Shown here in pieces: positions 15,589 through 25,432 of a stretch of DNA of 64,000 nt; positions within the stretch are counted from its first letter, which is position 1, and every line of letters starts with the position of its first letter. The position numbers and the translations under genes were made by a program. The stretch comes from JAGWRA01 sp035534615 (GTDB taxonomy: Bacteria; Acidobacteriota; Vicinamibacteria; Vicinamibacterales; CAVVIG01), in assembly GCA_035534615.1 (NCBI GenBank), contig DATLRO010000027.1, positions 1 through 64,000 on the forward strand, given 5' to 3'. The notes beneath the pieces are model-generated. The model had not been told where the DNA came from. It ran no database searches and saw nothing but the letters and a program-made list of their open reading frames with translations.

Positions 15589-16949
15589 CGTCCCTCCGCG
15601 ATGGCCGGATCGGCCGCGCGCCGGTCGTCCGCCGCCTCGTCCGCGGCGTCCGCCTCCGGCTCGAACCAGCCGATCGTCCGGTTCCCGGGGCGCAGGCACC
15701 GGCCGGCCGCGTCCGCCACCTCCGCGGCCGTCACCGCCATGACGCGCGCCGCGAGCGTGCGGTAGAGGTCGACGCTGGCGACGGTGGCGAAGTAGCCGAG
15801 CTGGTGGGCGATGTTCGTCACGCTGTCGTTCTCGAACACGAGGCGGGCCCGGAGCTGGCGCTTCGCGCCCGCGAGCTCCTCCGCGGTGACCCCCAGGCGG
15901 CGGACCTCGTCCAGTTCGCGCAGCGTCGCCGCTTCGACCTCCTCCGGTGCGGCCCCTTCCCGGACGGTGACCGACACCACGTAGAGGAACGGGTGCTGGG
16001 TCGGCAGCAGCGCCGCGTTGACCGCGGAGGCGAGGCCGGTTTCGACGAGGGCGCGGTACAGGCGCGCGCGCCGCTGCGGCGGCGGCGTCCGGAAGCTCGC
16101 CCACAGGTTGAGCCCCTTCGCCCCGCTCAGCACCGCGTCGAGCACGAGCATCGGAAAGAAGGCCGGATCGCCGACGGCCGGCGCGTGGAACGCCGCCTTG
16201 AAATAGGCGGTCGTGCCCGCCTTGCGGATCGTGACCCGCCGCTCGCCGAGCTGCTCCGGCTCGACCAGGCGCGGCCGGTGGGGCAGCGGCCCGGCCGGAA
16301 TCCGGCCGAACGCCGCCTCCGCGCGGCGCAGCGCCTCATCCGCCTCCACGTCGCCGACGATGACGAGCGCCGCGTTGTTCGGCACGTAGTGCCGGCGGTA
16401 ATAGCCGTAGAGATCATCGCGGCTCATCGACTGCAGATCCGGCAGCCAGCCGATCGTGGGATGCCGGTACGGGTGCGCCTTGAACGCGGTGGCGGTCACC
16501 TCCTGATCGAGCAGCTGGTCGGGATCGTTCTCCCCGCCCTGCAGCTCGGAAATGATGATCGTCCGCTCCGCTTCGCAGTCCTCGGGATCGTACAGGCAGT
16601 TGGCCATCCGCTCGGCTTCGATGAACAGCATGCGATCGAGGGCGTCGCGGGTGGCGGTTTCGAGGTACGTCGTCTGGTCGATCCAGGTGTAGCCGTTCCA
16701 GCTGCCGCCGAACTGCTCGATGATGCCCTTGACCTGATCGCGCGGGATGTTCGTGGTACCGCGGAAGTTCATGTGCTCGACCCAGTGCGAGACGCCGGTC
16801 AGGCCGGGCGTCTCGTCCTTGGATCCGACGCGGTACCAGCACCACACGGAGGCCAGCGGCGCCGTGTGGACTTCCTGCACGAAGACGGTCAACCCGTTGT
16901 CGAGCACGGTCGCCCGCACACCGGGCGTCCCGGACGCCTGTTCGGCCAT
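15585..16949 (-). CDS. M16 zinc peptidase, catalytic subunit
   Basis: 454 residues. The M16 zinc and catalytic motif is intact as VSHWVEHMNFRGT (HxxEH), with the downstream glutamate within IIISELQGGEN. The R/Y motif of the C-terminal lobe is less clear. It resembles PqqL/processing-peptidase-like enzymes that degrade peptides in an enclosed chamber. I choose ATG 16949, giving MAEQASGTPG, because the upstream ATG at 16958 is part of a TATAAT box. First gene of an operon with the inactive M16 subunit, HAD and GNAT genes. Confidence 0.9.
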   Translation of the reverse strand: MAEQASGTPGVRATVLDNGLTVFVQEVHTAPLASVWCWYRVGSKDETPGLTGVSHWVEHMNFRGTTNIPRDQVKGIIEQFGGSWNGYTWIDQTTYLETATRDALDRMLFIEAERMANCLYDPEDCEAERTIIISELQGGENDPDQLLDQEVTATAFKAHPYRHPTIGWLPDLQSMSRDDLYGYYRRHYVPNNAALVIVGDVEADEALRRAEAAFGRIPAGPLPHRPRLVEPEQLGERRVTIRKAGTTAYFKAAFHAPAVGDPAFFPMLVLDAVLSGAKGLNLWASFRTPPPQRRARLYRALVETGLASAVNAALLPTQHPFLYVVSVTVREGAAPEEVEAATLRELDEVRRLGVTAEELAGAKRQLRARLVFENDSVTNIAHQLGYFATVASVDLYRTLAARVMAVTAAEVADAAGRCLRPGNRTIGWFEPEADAADEAADDRRAADPAIAEGR

Positions 16950-16956
16950 GAAGGCC

Positions 16957-16962
16957 ATTATA
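16957..16962 (-). promoter_or_regulatory. TATAAT box seven bases before the M16 start
   Basis: A consensus -10 hexamer on the minus strand, followed by seven bases and ATG (16949). This predicts a leaderless operon mRNA. The in-frame ATG at 16958 overlaps the box and would not be transcribed. Confidence 0.5.
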
Positions 16963-17151
16963 CAGGCCGGTTCTGCCGCGTCCCGGTCCGCAGCGGCCGC
17001 GGCGCCCGGGCGCGCGGGCCGCCGGGCGGCCGGCGGGCCCCGGGCCGCCCGGAGCAGTTGCACTACAATACAGACTGCGCGCCACGCGCAGCACGGTCGT
17101 GGCCGGCGCCCGCGGCGGTGCGGCCGGCGGTGTCACGACGAACCGGACGTC

Positions 17152-19968
17152 ATGCCTGACTGGAAAGAGACCGTCAACCTTCCGCGCACCGACTTCCCGA
17201 TGAAGGCCAACCTCCAGACGGCCGAGCCGGAGGCGCTGGCCCGCTGGGCGGCGATGGATCTGTACGGCCGGATCCAGGCGCGGCGGCAGGGGGCCCCGAA
17301 GTTCGTGCTGCACGACGGGCCGCCCTACGCGAACGGCAACATCCACACCGGCACGGCGCTGAACAAGATCCTCAAGGATCTGGTGGTGAAGTCGCACTCG
17401 ATGGCGGGCTGCGACGCGCCCTACGTGCCGGGCTACGACTGCCACGGCCTGCCGATCGAGCTGCAGGTGGACCGGGAGCTCGGGCCGAAGAAGCGGGAGA
17501 TGTCCCCGGCCGATTTCCGGCGCGCCTGCCGCGCGTATGCCGAGCGGTTCATCGGCGCGATGACGCGGCAGTTCCAGCGGCTCGGGATCTTCGGCACGTG
17601 GGACGATCCCTATCTGACGATGAACTTCCGCTACCAGGCGGCGATCGCGCGGGCGCTGGGCCGGTTCGTCGAGCAGGGGCTCGTCTACAAGGGCAAGAAG
17701 CCGGTGCACTGGTGCATCCACTGCCGGACGGCGCTGGCCGAAGCGGAAGTGGAATACGAGGAGCACACCTCGCCGTCGATTTACGTGGAGTTTCCGCTCG
17801 CGCCGGAGGCGGCCGGGGAGCTGGCGGCCCGGGTGCCGGCGCTCGCCGGCCGCGCGGTGTCGGTGCTCATCTGGACGACGACGCCCTGGACGATTCCGTC
17901 GAACATGGCGATCGCGTTCCATCCGGAGTTCGAGTACGCGGCGTACGACGTGGACGGCCGCGCGGTCATCGTCGCCGAGGCGCTGGCGCCGCGGGTGGCG
18001 GCCGCCGGCGGCCGGACGTTCGGCGCGCCGATCGCCCGGATGACGGGGACGCAGCTCGAAGGCCTCCGCTTCCGCCATCCGCTCTACGCGCGCGAGTCGC
18101 TCGCCGTGCTGGCCGACTACGTGACGCTGGACGCCGGCACGGGCGCGGTGCACACGGCGCCCGGACACGGCGCGGACGACTTCCACACCGGGGTGCGCTA
18201 CGGGCTCGAGATCTACGCGCCGATCGGACCGGGCGGCCACTTCCTCGACACCGTCGAGCTGTTCGGCGGGATGCGGGTGTTCGACGCCAACCCGGCGATC
18301 GAGAAGGCGCTCGCCGCGGCCGGCCGCCTGTGGCACCGCGAGCCGTTCACCCACCAGTATCCCCACTGCTGGCGCTGCCACAACCCGGTGATCTTCCTGG
18401 CGACGGCGCAGTGGTTCATCCGGATGGACGGGCCGCTGGCCGACGGCCGCAGCCTCCGCGACGCGGCCGTCGAGGCCATCGACCACCGGATCCGCTGGAT
18501 TCCCGCGTGGGGACACGACCGGATGTACGGCATGGTCGCGCACCGGCCCGACTGGTGCATCTCGCGCCAGCGCGCGTGGGGCGTGCCGATTCCGGCGGTC
18601 GACTGCACGGCGTGCGGCGAGGCGATCCTCACGCCCGCGCTCGTCGACCGGGCGGCGGCCGTGTTCGACGTCTACGGCGCCGACGCCTGGTACGAACGCC
18701 CGATCGCGGAGTTCCTGCCCGAAGAGCTCTCGTGCCCCGCGTGCGGCGGCACGTCGTTCGAGCGCGAGCGCGACATCCTCGACGTCTGGTTCGATTCCGG
18801 GTCGAGCCACGAAGCGGTCCTGCCGTTCCGGCCGGAGCTGACCTGGCCGGCGGACATCTATCTCGAGGGGAGCGACCAGCATCGCGGCTGGTTCCAGAGC
18901 TCGCTGCTCGTCGGCCTGGGGACCCGGGGCCGCCCGCCGTTCCGCCAGGTGCTGACGCACGGCTTCATCGTGGCCGAGGACGGCCGGAAGATGTCGAAGT
19001 CGCTCGGCAATTCGATCGAGCCGGACGAAATCATCAAGCAGGGCGGCGCCGACATCCTGCGGCTGTGGGTCGCGATGAGCGACTACACGCAGGAGATCAG
19101 CCTGAGCCGCGAGATCCTGGCGCGCGCCGTCGAGGCGTATCGCAAGCTGCGCAACACCGTGCGGTACCTGCTGGCCAACCTGTACGACTTCGACCCGGCG
19201 ACCGACCGGCTCGACGGTCCGCAGCTCGAGGACGTCGACCGCTACATCCTCGCCCGCTACGCCGACCTGGCCGGGCGCGTCGTCGGCGCCTACGACGCGT
19301 ACGACTATTCGACCGTCTTCCAGGCCCTGAACGCGTTCGCGACCGTCGACCTCAGCTCCTTCTACATCGACGTCTCCAAGGACCGGCTGTACACCTTCGC
19401 CGCGCGGTCGCGCGAGCGTCGGTCGGCCCAGACGGTCATGTACGTCATCGCGGACGGGCTGACCCGGCTCGTCGCCCCGATCCTGCCGTTCACCGCCGAC
19501 GAGCTCTGGCGGTTCCTGCCGGGTGTCCGGGACGACTCGGTGCACCTGGCCGTCTTTCCGACCGCCGACGAGCGGGCGCGGCACGCCGATGCCGCGCTGG
19601 TGCAGCGATGGGAGCGGCTCATCGCGCTCCGCAACGAGGTCGTGGCGGCGATCGAGCCGCTCCGCCGGGCCAAGCAGATCGGCGGCTCGCTGCAGGCCCG
19701 CGTGGTGCTGTCGCCGGAGCCCGACGAGCTCGCGGCCGTCGAGCCCCATCTGGCCGACCTGCCGATGCTGTTCATCGTCTCGGAGGTGGAGGTGCGGCCG
19801 GCGGCGGCCGGCGCCGCCACGCCCGCGCCGCGGGTGGCCATCGAACGGGCCGGCGGCGTGAAGTGCGAGCGCTGCTGGCGCTACGTCCCGCGGGTCTCCG
19901 AAGATCCCGCGTGGGCGGGCCTGTGCGACCGCTGCCACGACGCCCTCGCGGAACCCGTGGAACCGTGA
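17152..19968 (+). CDS. ileS: Isoleucyl-tRNA synthetase
   Basis: 938 residues, normal for bacterial IleRS. The catalytic signature region reads GPPYANGNIHTGTALNKILKD, with HTGT in place of HIGH, and the KMSKS loop is exact (GRKMSKSLGNSIEP). The CP1 editing domain shows IWTTTPWTIPSNMAI and GTGAVHTAPGHGADDF. The C-terminus has the zinc knuckle CERCWRY...CDRCH. It charges tRNA-Ile in the cytoplasm. The frame is open upstream; the ATG at 17152 gives MPDWKETVNLPRTDFPMKANL, the normal start. A TACAAT box at 17064-17069 may be its -10. Its stop overlaps lspA. Confidence 0.96.
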   Translation: MPDWKETVNLPRTDFPMKANLQTAEPEALARWAAMDLYGRIQARRQGAPKFVLHDGPPYANGNIHTGTALNKILKDLVVKSHSMAGCDAPYVPGYDCHGLPIELQVDRELGPKKREMSPADFRRACRAYAERFIGAMTRQFQRLGIFGTWDDPYLTMNFRYQAAIARALGRFVEQGLVYKGKKPVHWCIHCRTALAEAEVEYEEHTSPSIYVEFPLAPEAAGELAARVPALAGRAVSVLIWTTTPWTIPSNMAIAFHPEFEYAAYDVDGRAVIVAEALAPRVAAAGGRTFGAPIARMTGTQLEGLRFRHPLYARESLAVLADYVTLDAGTGAVHTAPGHGADDFHTGVRYGLEIYAPIGPGGHFLDTVELFGGMRVFDANPAIEKALAAAGRLWHREPFTHQYPHCWRCHNPVIFLATAQWFIRMDGPLADGRSLRDAAVEAIDHRIRWIPAWGHDRMYGMVAHRPDWCISRQRAWGVPIPAVDCTACGEAILTPALVDRAAAVFDVYGADAWYERPIAEFLPEELSCPACGGTSFERERDILDVWFDSGSSHEAVLPFRPELTWPADIYLEGSDQHRGWFQSSLLVGLGTRGRPPFRQVLTHGFIVAEDGRKMSKSLGNSIEPDEIIKQGGADILRLWVAMSDYTQEISLSREILARAVEAYRKLRNTVRYLLANLYDFDPATDRLDGPQLEDVDRYILARYADLAGRVVGAYDAYDYSTVFQALNAFATVDLSSFYIDVSKDRLYTFAARSRERRSAQTVMYVIADGLTRLVAPILPFTADELWRFLPGVRDDSVHLAVFPTADERARHADAALVQRWERLIALRNEVVAAIEPLRRAKQIGGSLQARVVLSPEPDELAAVEPHLADLPMLFIVSEVEVRPAAAGAATPAPRVAIERAGGVKCERCWRYVPRVSEDPAWAGLCDRCHDALAEPVEP

Positions 19969-20477
19969 TCAAGGCACACCTGTCGGGACGTCGCCTGGAA
20001 CTCTGGCTGGCGCTGGCGATCGTGCTGGCCGATCAGGTCACGAAGGCGATGGTGCGCGCGATGCTGCCGCTCTACGGCACGGTCGTGGTGATTCCGGGCT
20101 TCTTCAACATCACGTACGTGCGGAACAGCGGCGCCGCGTTCGGCATCCTCAACGCCGTCGACTTTCCCTTCAAGACGATGATCATCGCCTTCGTCGCCAC
20201 CGCCGCGCTGATCGGCGTGGCGCTGTACGCCGCCGGCCTGGCGCCTCACCAGCGGGCCGCACGCGTGGGCCTGGCGATGATTCTGGGCGGCGCCGCCGGC
20301 AATCTGCTCGACCGGATCGTGCATGGATCGGTGGTCGACTTCATCGACGTCTACTGGCACCAGTACCATTTCTGGGCGTTCAACGTGGCGGACTCGGCCA
20401 TCACGATCGGCGTCACGGTCCTCATCCTCGACATGCTCCGGACGGCGCCCCACCTGTCCGACGCCGACGCCTCCTGA
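19965..20477 (+). CDS. lspA: Lipoprotein signal peptidase II
   Basis: 170 residues with four predicted membrane helices. LspA cleaves the signal peptide of diacylated lipoproteins in the inner membrane. Conserved blocks are ADQVTK, YVRNSGAAFGIL, LGGAAGNLLDRIVHGSVVDFIDVYW and FNVADSAI, containing both catalytic aspartates. The start is a GTG that overlaps the ileS stop codon, a common ileS-lspA arrangement. The lipoproteins elsewhere in this window would be its substrates. Confidence 0.95.
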   Translation: MIKAHLSGRRLELWLALAIVLADQVTKAMVRAMLPLYGTVVVIPGFFNITYVRNSGAAFGILNAVDFPFKTMIIAFVATAALIGVALYAAGLAPHQRAARVGLAMILGGAAGNLLDRIVHGSVVDFIDVYWHQYHFWAFNVADSAITIGVTVLILDMLRTAPHLSDADAS

Positions 20478-20492
20478 GCGGGCGCCCGCACC

Positions 20493-21455
20493 ATGGACAT
20501 CGTCCACCTCGCCGTCACGCCCGAACACGACGGCCTCCGCCTCGACCGCTACCTGGCCGACGCCGTGGCGGGGGTATCGCGCTCGCGGCTCCAGCAGCTC
20601 ATTCGTGACGGCCAGGTGACGGTCGGCGGCCGGACCGTGCGGCCGAGCGCCGCCGTTCACAGCGGCGACACGATCGTCGTCACGCTCCCCGCACCGGTCG
20701 AGACGGCGGTGGAGGCCGAGCCGATCCCGCTCGACGTCGTGTACGAGGACGAGGATCTGCTCGTCATCAACAAGCCGGCCGGCCTCGTCGCGCACCCGGC
20801 CCCCGGCCACGCCGGCGGCACGCTCGTCAACGCGTTGCTGCATCACGTGAAGGATCTGAGCGGCATCGGCGGCGAGCGCCGCCCGGGGCTCGTCCACCGG
20901 CTCGACCGCGGCACGTCGGGCCTGATGGTCGTCGCCAAGCACGATCAGGCGCACGAGGCGCTGGCGCGGCAGTTCCACGACCGGGAGGTGGAGAAGGAAT
21001 ACGTCGCCCTGGTGTGGGGAGGCGTCCAGGCCGGCCGGCGGATCGACCTGGCCATCGGCCGCGACCCCGTGCACCGCCGCAGGATGTCGGCGCGGGCGCG
21101 GCGGGCGCGGACCGCGGTCACCCGGATCACGCGCGCCGTCACCGTCAAGGGCGTGTCGCTGGTGCGGGTCGTGATTCAGTCGGGCCGGACGCACCAGATC
21201 CGCGTGCACCTGAGCGCCATCGGGCATCCGGTCGTCGGCGATCCGCTGTACGGCGGCGTCCGGCGGCGGATTCCCGGCGATCTGCGCGCGCTGGCGAAGC
21301 TGGATCGTCCGTTCCTGCACGCGGCGCGGCTCGCCTTCCACCACCCGCGCGACGGGCGGCCGATGGAGTTCACGGCGCCCCTGCCGCCCGATCTCCAGGC
21401 GGCGCTCGACGGCATCCGCCCCGCCACACTCGAACCCGAACAGCTGAAGGTGTGA
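20493..21455 (+). CDS. rluD: RluA/RluD-family 23S rRNA pseudouridine synthase
   Basis: 320 residues. An N-terminal S4 RNA-binding domain (RLDRYLADAVAGVSRSRLQQLIRDGQV) precedes the catalytic domain with the aspartate motif HRLDRGTSGLMVVAK, then the family-typical GRTHQIRVHLSAIGHPVVGDPLYG. It isomerises uridines in large-subunit rRNA; the RluD-like domain order fits positions near the decoding helix, but the exact site is not shown by sequence. It follows lspA after 15 bases, as in many genomes. Confidence 0.92.
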   Translation: MDIVHLAVTPEHDGLRLDRYLADAVAGVSRSRLQQLIRDGQVTVGGRTVRPSAAVHSGDTIVVTLPAPVETAVEAEPIPLDVVYEDEDLLVINKPAGLVAHPAPGHAGGTLVNALLHHVKDLSGIGGERRPGLVHRLDRGTSGLMVVAKHDQAHEALARQFHDREVEKEYVALVWGGVQAGRRIDLAIGRDPVHRRRMSARARRARTAVTRITRAVTVKGVSLVRVVIQSGRTHQIRVHLSAIGHPVVGDPLYGGVRRRIPGDLRALAKLDRPFLHAARLAFHHPRDGRPMEFTAPLPPDLQAALDGIRPATLEPEQLKV

Positions 21456-21457
21456 CC

Positions 21458-21958
21458 GTGCCGACCATCTATCAGGGCCGCGTGTTCACCGTCACCGTCG
21501 ATCGCATCCGCCTGCCGCACGGCGGCGAGCTCGACATGGAGGCCGTCCGCCATCCCGGCTCGGTCGTGCTGCTGCCGATGCCCGACCCCGATCACCTCGT
21601 GCTGATCCGGCAGTACCGCTACGTCATCGACCGCTGGATCTGGGAGCTGCCGGCCGGGACGCTGCAGCCGGGCGAACCGCCGGCGGAGGCGGCCGTCCGC
21701 GAATGCGCCGAGGAGACCGGCTTCCTGGCCGGCCGTGTGGAAGGTCTCGGGGCGTTCTTCCCGTCACCCGGCTTCTGCGACGAAGTGATGAATTTCTTCA
21801 GGTTGACCGACCTGCGGCCGGCGCCGCCCGGCTCGGCGACGCCGGACGAAGACGAGCGGATCGAGCCGCAGATCGTGACGCTCGCGGAGGCGCGCGCCAT
21901 GGTGCGGCGCGGCGACATCGTCGACATGAAGACGGTGTGCGGGCTGTCGATCCTGTAG
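21458..21958 (+). CDS. Nudix hydrolase, ADP-ribose pyrophosphatase type
   Basis: 166 residues. The Nudix box is complete: GTLQPGEPPAEAAVRECAEE plus TGF. Around it, HPGSVVLLPM, LIRQYRYVIDRWIWELPAG and FFPSPGFCDEVMNFF match the NudF group that splits ADP-ribose to AMP and ribose-5-phosphate. The start is a GTG just after the rluD stop; an overlapping GTG six bases earlier is possible, but only the later one has spacing for the GAAGG before it. Part of the ileS-lspA-rluD run. Confidence 0.88.
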   Translation: MPTIYQGRVFTVTVDRIRLPHGGELDMEAVRHPGSVVLLPMPDPDHLVLIRQYRYVIDRWIWELPAGTLQPGEPPAEAAVRECAEETGFLAGRVEGLGAFFPSPGFCDEVMNFFRLTDLRPAPPGSATPDEDERIEPQIVTLAEARAMVRRGDIVDMKTVCGLSIL

Positions 21959-21982
21959 CCGGGCAGGCCCCGCGGCCGCCGG

Positions 21983-22897
21983 TCAGCCTTCCAGCGCGCG
22001 GCGCGCTTCCTCGACGGTCGCCACGTGGATGTCGACCGTATCCCGCACCCGGCGGGCGTAGCCGCCGGCGAGCGTGACGACCAGCGGCACCCCGGCCGCC
22101 CGGACCGCGGCGAAGACCCGCCGATCCCGATCACGCAGCCCCGCGAACGTCAGCCGCAGCCCGCCGAGCTGATCGTCCTCGTACGGATCGGCGCCCGCCA
22201 GGTAGAACACGATGTCGGGGCGGGCCTCGAGCACGCGGGGCAGCGCGGCGTCGAGCGCCTCGAGATAGGCCGGGTCGCCCGTTCCGTCAGGCAGCCCGAC
22301 ATCGAGCGAGCCGGCCGGCTTGAACGCCGGGTAGTTGTGTTCCTGGTGGAGCGAGAAGGTGAACACGGACGGATCGCCGGCGAAGATTGTGGCGGTGCCG
22401 TTGCCATGGTGCACGTCGCCGTCGATGATGGCGGCCCGCCGGATCTCTCCGTCACGCTGGAGGCACCGGATCGCCACGGCGACGTCGTTGAACAGGCAGA
22501 ATCCCTCCCCGTGGTCCGGGAACGCATGGTGGAGGCCGCCGCCCAGGTGGACGGTGAGCGGCCAGCCGCCGGTCCGCCGGCCGGCAGCCGCCAGCCGGCC
22601 GGCCAGCCGCGTGCCGCCGGTCATCAGCCGGAAGCCGTCGACGATGGCAGGCGACCACGGCAGCTCGAGCGTCGCCTGTTCCTGCAGCGTCAGGCTGCCC
22701 GTCCGGAGCTTCTCGAGATAGGCGGCCGTGTGGACGGTCTCGAGGTCCTCCCACGAGGCGGTCTCCGGCTCGATGATCTCGGAGGGCGCCGCCAGTCCGG
22801 CTTCGATCAGCCGGTCGTGGATCAGGCGGAACTTGACCGTCGGAAAGACGTGCGCGCCGATGTCGATGGCGTAGTTGGGCGAGTAGACGATCTGCAC
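21983..22897 (-). CDS. Histone-deacetylase-like (AcuC/HDAC superfamily) hydrolase
   Basis: 304 residues. Zinc-dependent deacetylase motifs are clear: GGGLHHAFPDHGEGFCLFNDVA, the DGDVHHGNGT metal and charge-relay motif, FSLHQEHNYP, and GADPYEDDQLGGL with the last metal aspartate. Bacterial members act on acetyl-lysine, acetylpolyamines or acetoin-related compounds; which is not known here. The start is a GTG giving MQIVYSPNYAIDIG. It lies 73 bases downstream of lon on the same strand. No Shine-Dalgarno is obvious. Confidence 0.9.
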   Translation of the reverse strand: MQIVYSPNYAIDIGAHVFPTVKFRLIHDRLIEAGLAAPSEIIEPETASWEDLETVHTAAYLEKLRTGSLTLQEQATLELPWSPAIVDGFRLMTGGTRLAGRLAAAGRRTGGWPLTVHLGGGLHHAFPDHGEGFCLFNDVAVAIRCLQRDGEIRRAAIIDGDVHHGNGTATIFAGDPSVFTFSLHQEHNYPAFKPAGSLDVGLPDGTGDPAYLEALDAALPRVLEARPDIVFYLAGADPYEDDQLGGLRLTFAGLRDRDRRVFAAVRAAGVPLVVTLAGGYARRVRDTVDIHVATVEEARRALEG

Positions 22898-22970
22898 GGG
22901 CGTCCGCGGGCGCGGGCAGCCAACCTCGATATGACGGCCCGGCGCACCGCGCCCGCCTGGCCGGCCGGAC

Positions 22971-25418
22971 TCAGCGAACCGTCTGGTGCAGCTCGGCGTC
23001 GAGCTCCGCGCGCTCGGTGGGCGCCGGGCGCCCGGACGGTCTGGGCGTCAGCGCGAGCCGGAGCACCTCGTCGATCTCGGTCACGTACTCGACGGCGATC
23101 TCGCGCCGCAGATCGGGCGCGAGGTCCTCGTTGACGTTCTTCTCGTTCTGGCGCGGCAGGATGACGCGGCGGATCCCCGCGCGGCGCGCCGCCAGCACCT
23201 TTTCCTTGATCCCGCCGACCGGCAGCACGCGGCCCGAGAGCGTGATCTCGCCGGTCATCGCGAGGTCGCCGCGGACGGGCCGGCCAGTGAGGGCGGACGC
23301 CAGGGCCGTCGCCATCGTCACGCCGGCCGACGGTCCGTCCTTGGGAATGGCGCCCGACGGGACGTGGAGATGGATCTCGGACCCCTTGTAGAAATCGGGA
23401 TCGATGCCGAACTCGCCGGCGTGGGTCCGCACCCAGGAGAGCGCCGCGCGGGCCGACTCCTTCATGACGTCGCCGAGGTGGCCGGTCAGGGTCAGCGTCC
23501 CGGGGCCCTGCATGCGCGAGGCCTCGACGAACAGCACCTCGCCGCCGGCCGGCGTCCAGGCGAGGCCGATGGCAACGCCCGGATTCTTCGTCCGCTCCTC
23601 CATCTCCTCGTCGAGGAACGACGGCGCGCCGAGCATCTGGAGGACGATGTCGGGCGTGACCGTCAGCGACTCCTCGCGGCCCTCGGCCCGGCGGCGTGCG
23701 ACCTTGCGGCACAGCGCCGCGATCTCGCGCTCGAGGTTCCGGACGCCCGCCTCGCGCGTGTAGCCGCGGATGACCGCCCGGAGGGCCTCGTCCGTGAAGG
23801 TGACCGTCTCCGGCATCAGCCCGTGGTTGGCGATCTGCTTGGCCACCAGGTGTTCGGTGGCAATCCGCAGCTTCTCCTCCTCCGTGTAGCCCGGCAGCTC
23901 GAGCACCTCCATGCGATCGCGGAGGGCGGGCGGAATCGGGTCCAGCACGTTCGCGGTCGTGATGAACAGCACTTCCGACAGGTCGAACGGCACGTCGAGA
24001 TAGTGGTCGCGGAACGTATTGTTCTGCTCGGGGTCGAGCACTTCCAGCAGGGCGGACGAGGGGTCGCCGCGGAAGTCCGAGCCGAGCTTGTCGATCTCGT
24101 CGAGGATGAACACCGGGTTCTTCGACTCGGCCCGGCGGAGCCCCTGGATGATCTGCCCGGGCAGGGCGCCGATGTACGTCCGGCGGTGGCCGCGGATTTC
24201 CGCCTCGTCGCGCATGCCGCCGAGCGAGACGCGCACGAACCGGCGGTCGAGCGCCGTCGCAATCGACCGGGCCAGCGAGGTCTTGCCGACGCCGGGCGGC
24301 CCGACGAAGCAGAGGATCGGCCCCTTGACCTGCGGATTCAGCTTGCGCACGGCCAGGTACTCGAGGATCCGGTCCTTCGCCTTCTCGAGCCCCGAGTGGT
24401 CGGCGTCGAGAATGCCGCGCGTCCGGCCGAGATCGATCACCTCGTCCGTGCGCTTCGCCCAGGGCAGCGTCACCAGCCAGTCGAGATAGGTGCGGGAGAC
24501 CGTGTACTCGGCCGCCGCGACCGGCATCTTCGACAGGCGATCCAGTTCCCGCAGCGCCTCGCGGGCGACCACCTCGGGCATGCCCGCCGCGTCGATCTTC
24601 TCGCGGAGCTCCTCGATCTCCTTGGTCTGCTCGTCGCCCTCGCCGAGCTCCTTGTGGATCGCCTTCAGCTGCTCGCGCAGGAAGTACTCGCGCTGGTTCC
24701 GGCCGACCTCCGACTGGACCTGCGACTGGATCTTCGAACCGAGCTCGAGCACCTCGAGCTCCTTGATCAGGATCCGGTTCAGCGCGTCCATCCGGGCGCG
24801 CACGTCCAGGGTCTCCAGCACCTCCTGCTTGACCGCCGTCGTGATCGTCGTCAGGCTCGAGGCGATGAAGTCCGCGAGCCGCCCCGGCTCCTCGATGTTG
24901 CCCGCGAGCGTCTGCAGGTCGTCGGACAGCAGCGGCGAGAGCGAGACGACCTGCTGGAAATTCGTCTTGATGTTGCGCTGGAGGGCGTCGATCTCGAGCC
25001 GATCCTCCTCGCGCTCGACCTCGGGCGCCACGCTCACGACCGCCCGGATGTACGGGCGCGCCGACAGCACCTCCTCCAGCTGGAGCCGGGCCAGCCCCTG
25101 GACGATCAGGCGCAGGCTGCCGTCGGGCAGCTTGAACATCTTGTGGATGTGGGTGGCCGTGCCGATCGGATAGAGCTCGTCCCGCGCCGGTTCCTCGACC
25201 GACGGGTCGCGCTGCGTGAAGACGCCAATGAGCTTGCTGCCCCCGATCGCCTCCTCGATCAGCCGCACGGAGCTCTCGCGCGCCACCGCGAGCGGCATGA
25301 ACGAGTTGGGAAACAGGACCGTGTCGCGCAGCGGCAGCACCGGCAGCTCGCGCGGAATCGCGAGCGGTCGCTCGCCGGCAGGGACGTCCCCGGCATGCAG
25401 ATCGACCTGATCGCTCAT
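22971..25418 (-). CDS. lon: ATP-dependent protease Lon
   Basis: 815 residues. An N-terminal substrate domain (LPVLPLRDTVLFPNSFMPLAV) is followed by an AAA+ module with Walker A GPPGVGKTS and Walker B FILDEIDK, then the Ser-Lys protease domain with KDGPSAGVTMATAL (catalytic Ser) and GGIKEKVLAARRAG (catalytic Lys). It degrades misfolded and regulatory proteins in the cytoplasm. The frame opens eight codons earlier; I prefer MSDQVDLHAG at 25418. A -10 box and a palindrome lie directly upstream. Confidence 0.96.
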   Translation of the reverse strand: MSDQVDLHAGDVPAGERPLAIPRELPVLPLRDTVLFPNSFMPLAVARESSVRLIEEAIGGSKLIGVFTQRDPSVEEPARDELYPIGTATHIHKMFKLPDGSLRLIVQGLARLQLEEVLSARPYIRAVVSVAPEVEREEDRLEIDALQRNIKTNFQQVVSLSPLLSDDLQTLAGNIEEPGRLADFIASSLTTITTAVKQEVLETLDVRARMDALNRILIKELEVLELGSKIQSQVQSEVGRNQREYFLREQLKAIHKELGEGDEQTKEIEELREKIDAAGMPEVVAREALRELDRLSKMPVAAAEYTVSRTYLDWLVTLPWAKRTDEVIDLGRTRGILDADHSGLEKAKDRILEYLAVRKLNPQVKGPILCFVGPPGVGKTSLARSIATALDRRFVRVSLGGMRDEAEIRGHRRTYIGALPGQIIQGLRRAESKNPVFILDEIDKLGSDFRGDPSSALLEVLDPEQNNTFRDHYLDVPFDLSEVLFITTANVLDPIPPALRDRMEVLELPGYTEEEKLRIATEHLVAKQIANHGLMPETVTFTDEALRAVIRGYTREAGVRNLEREIAALCRKVARRRAEGREESLTVTPDIVLQMLGAPSFLDEEMEERTKNPGVAIGLAWTPAGGEVLFVEASRMQGPGTLTLTGHLGDVMKESARAALSWVRTHAGEFGIDPDFYKGSEIHLHVPSGAIPKDGPSAGVTMATALASALTGRPVRGDLAMTGEITLSGRVLPVGGIKEKVLAARRAGIRRVILPRQNEKNVNEDLAPDLRREIAVEYVTEIDEVLRLALTPRPSGRPAPTERAELDAELHQTVR

Positions 25419-25432
25419 GTAAGGAAACTCCC

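Noticed and set aside
17152..19968. IleRS HIGH motif reading HTGT as a possible defect
   Set aside because: Class I synthetases tolerate changes at the second and fourth positions, the KMSKS loop and editing domain are intact, and the gene is the normal neighbour of lspA.
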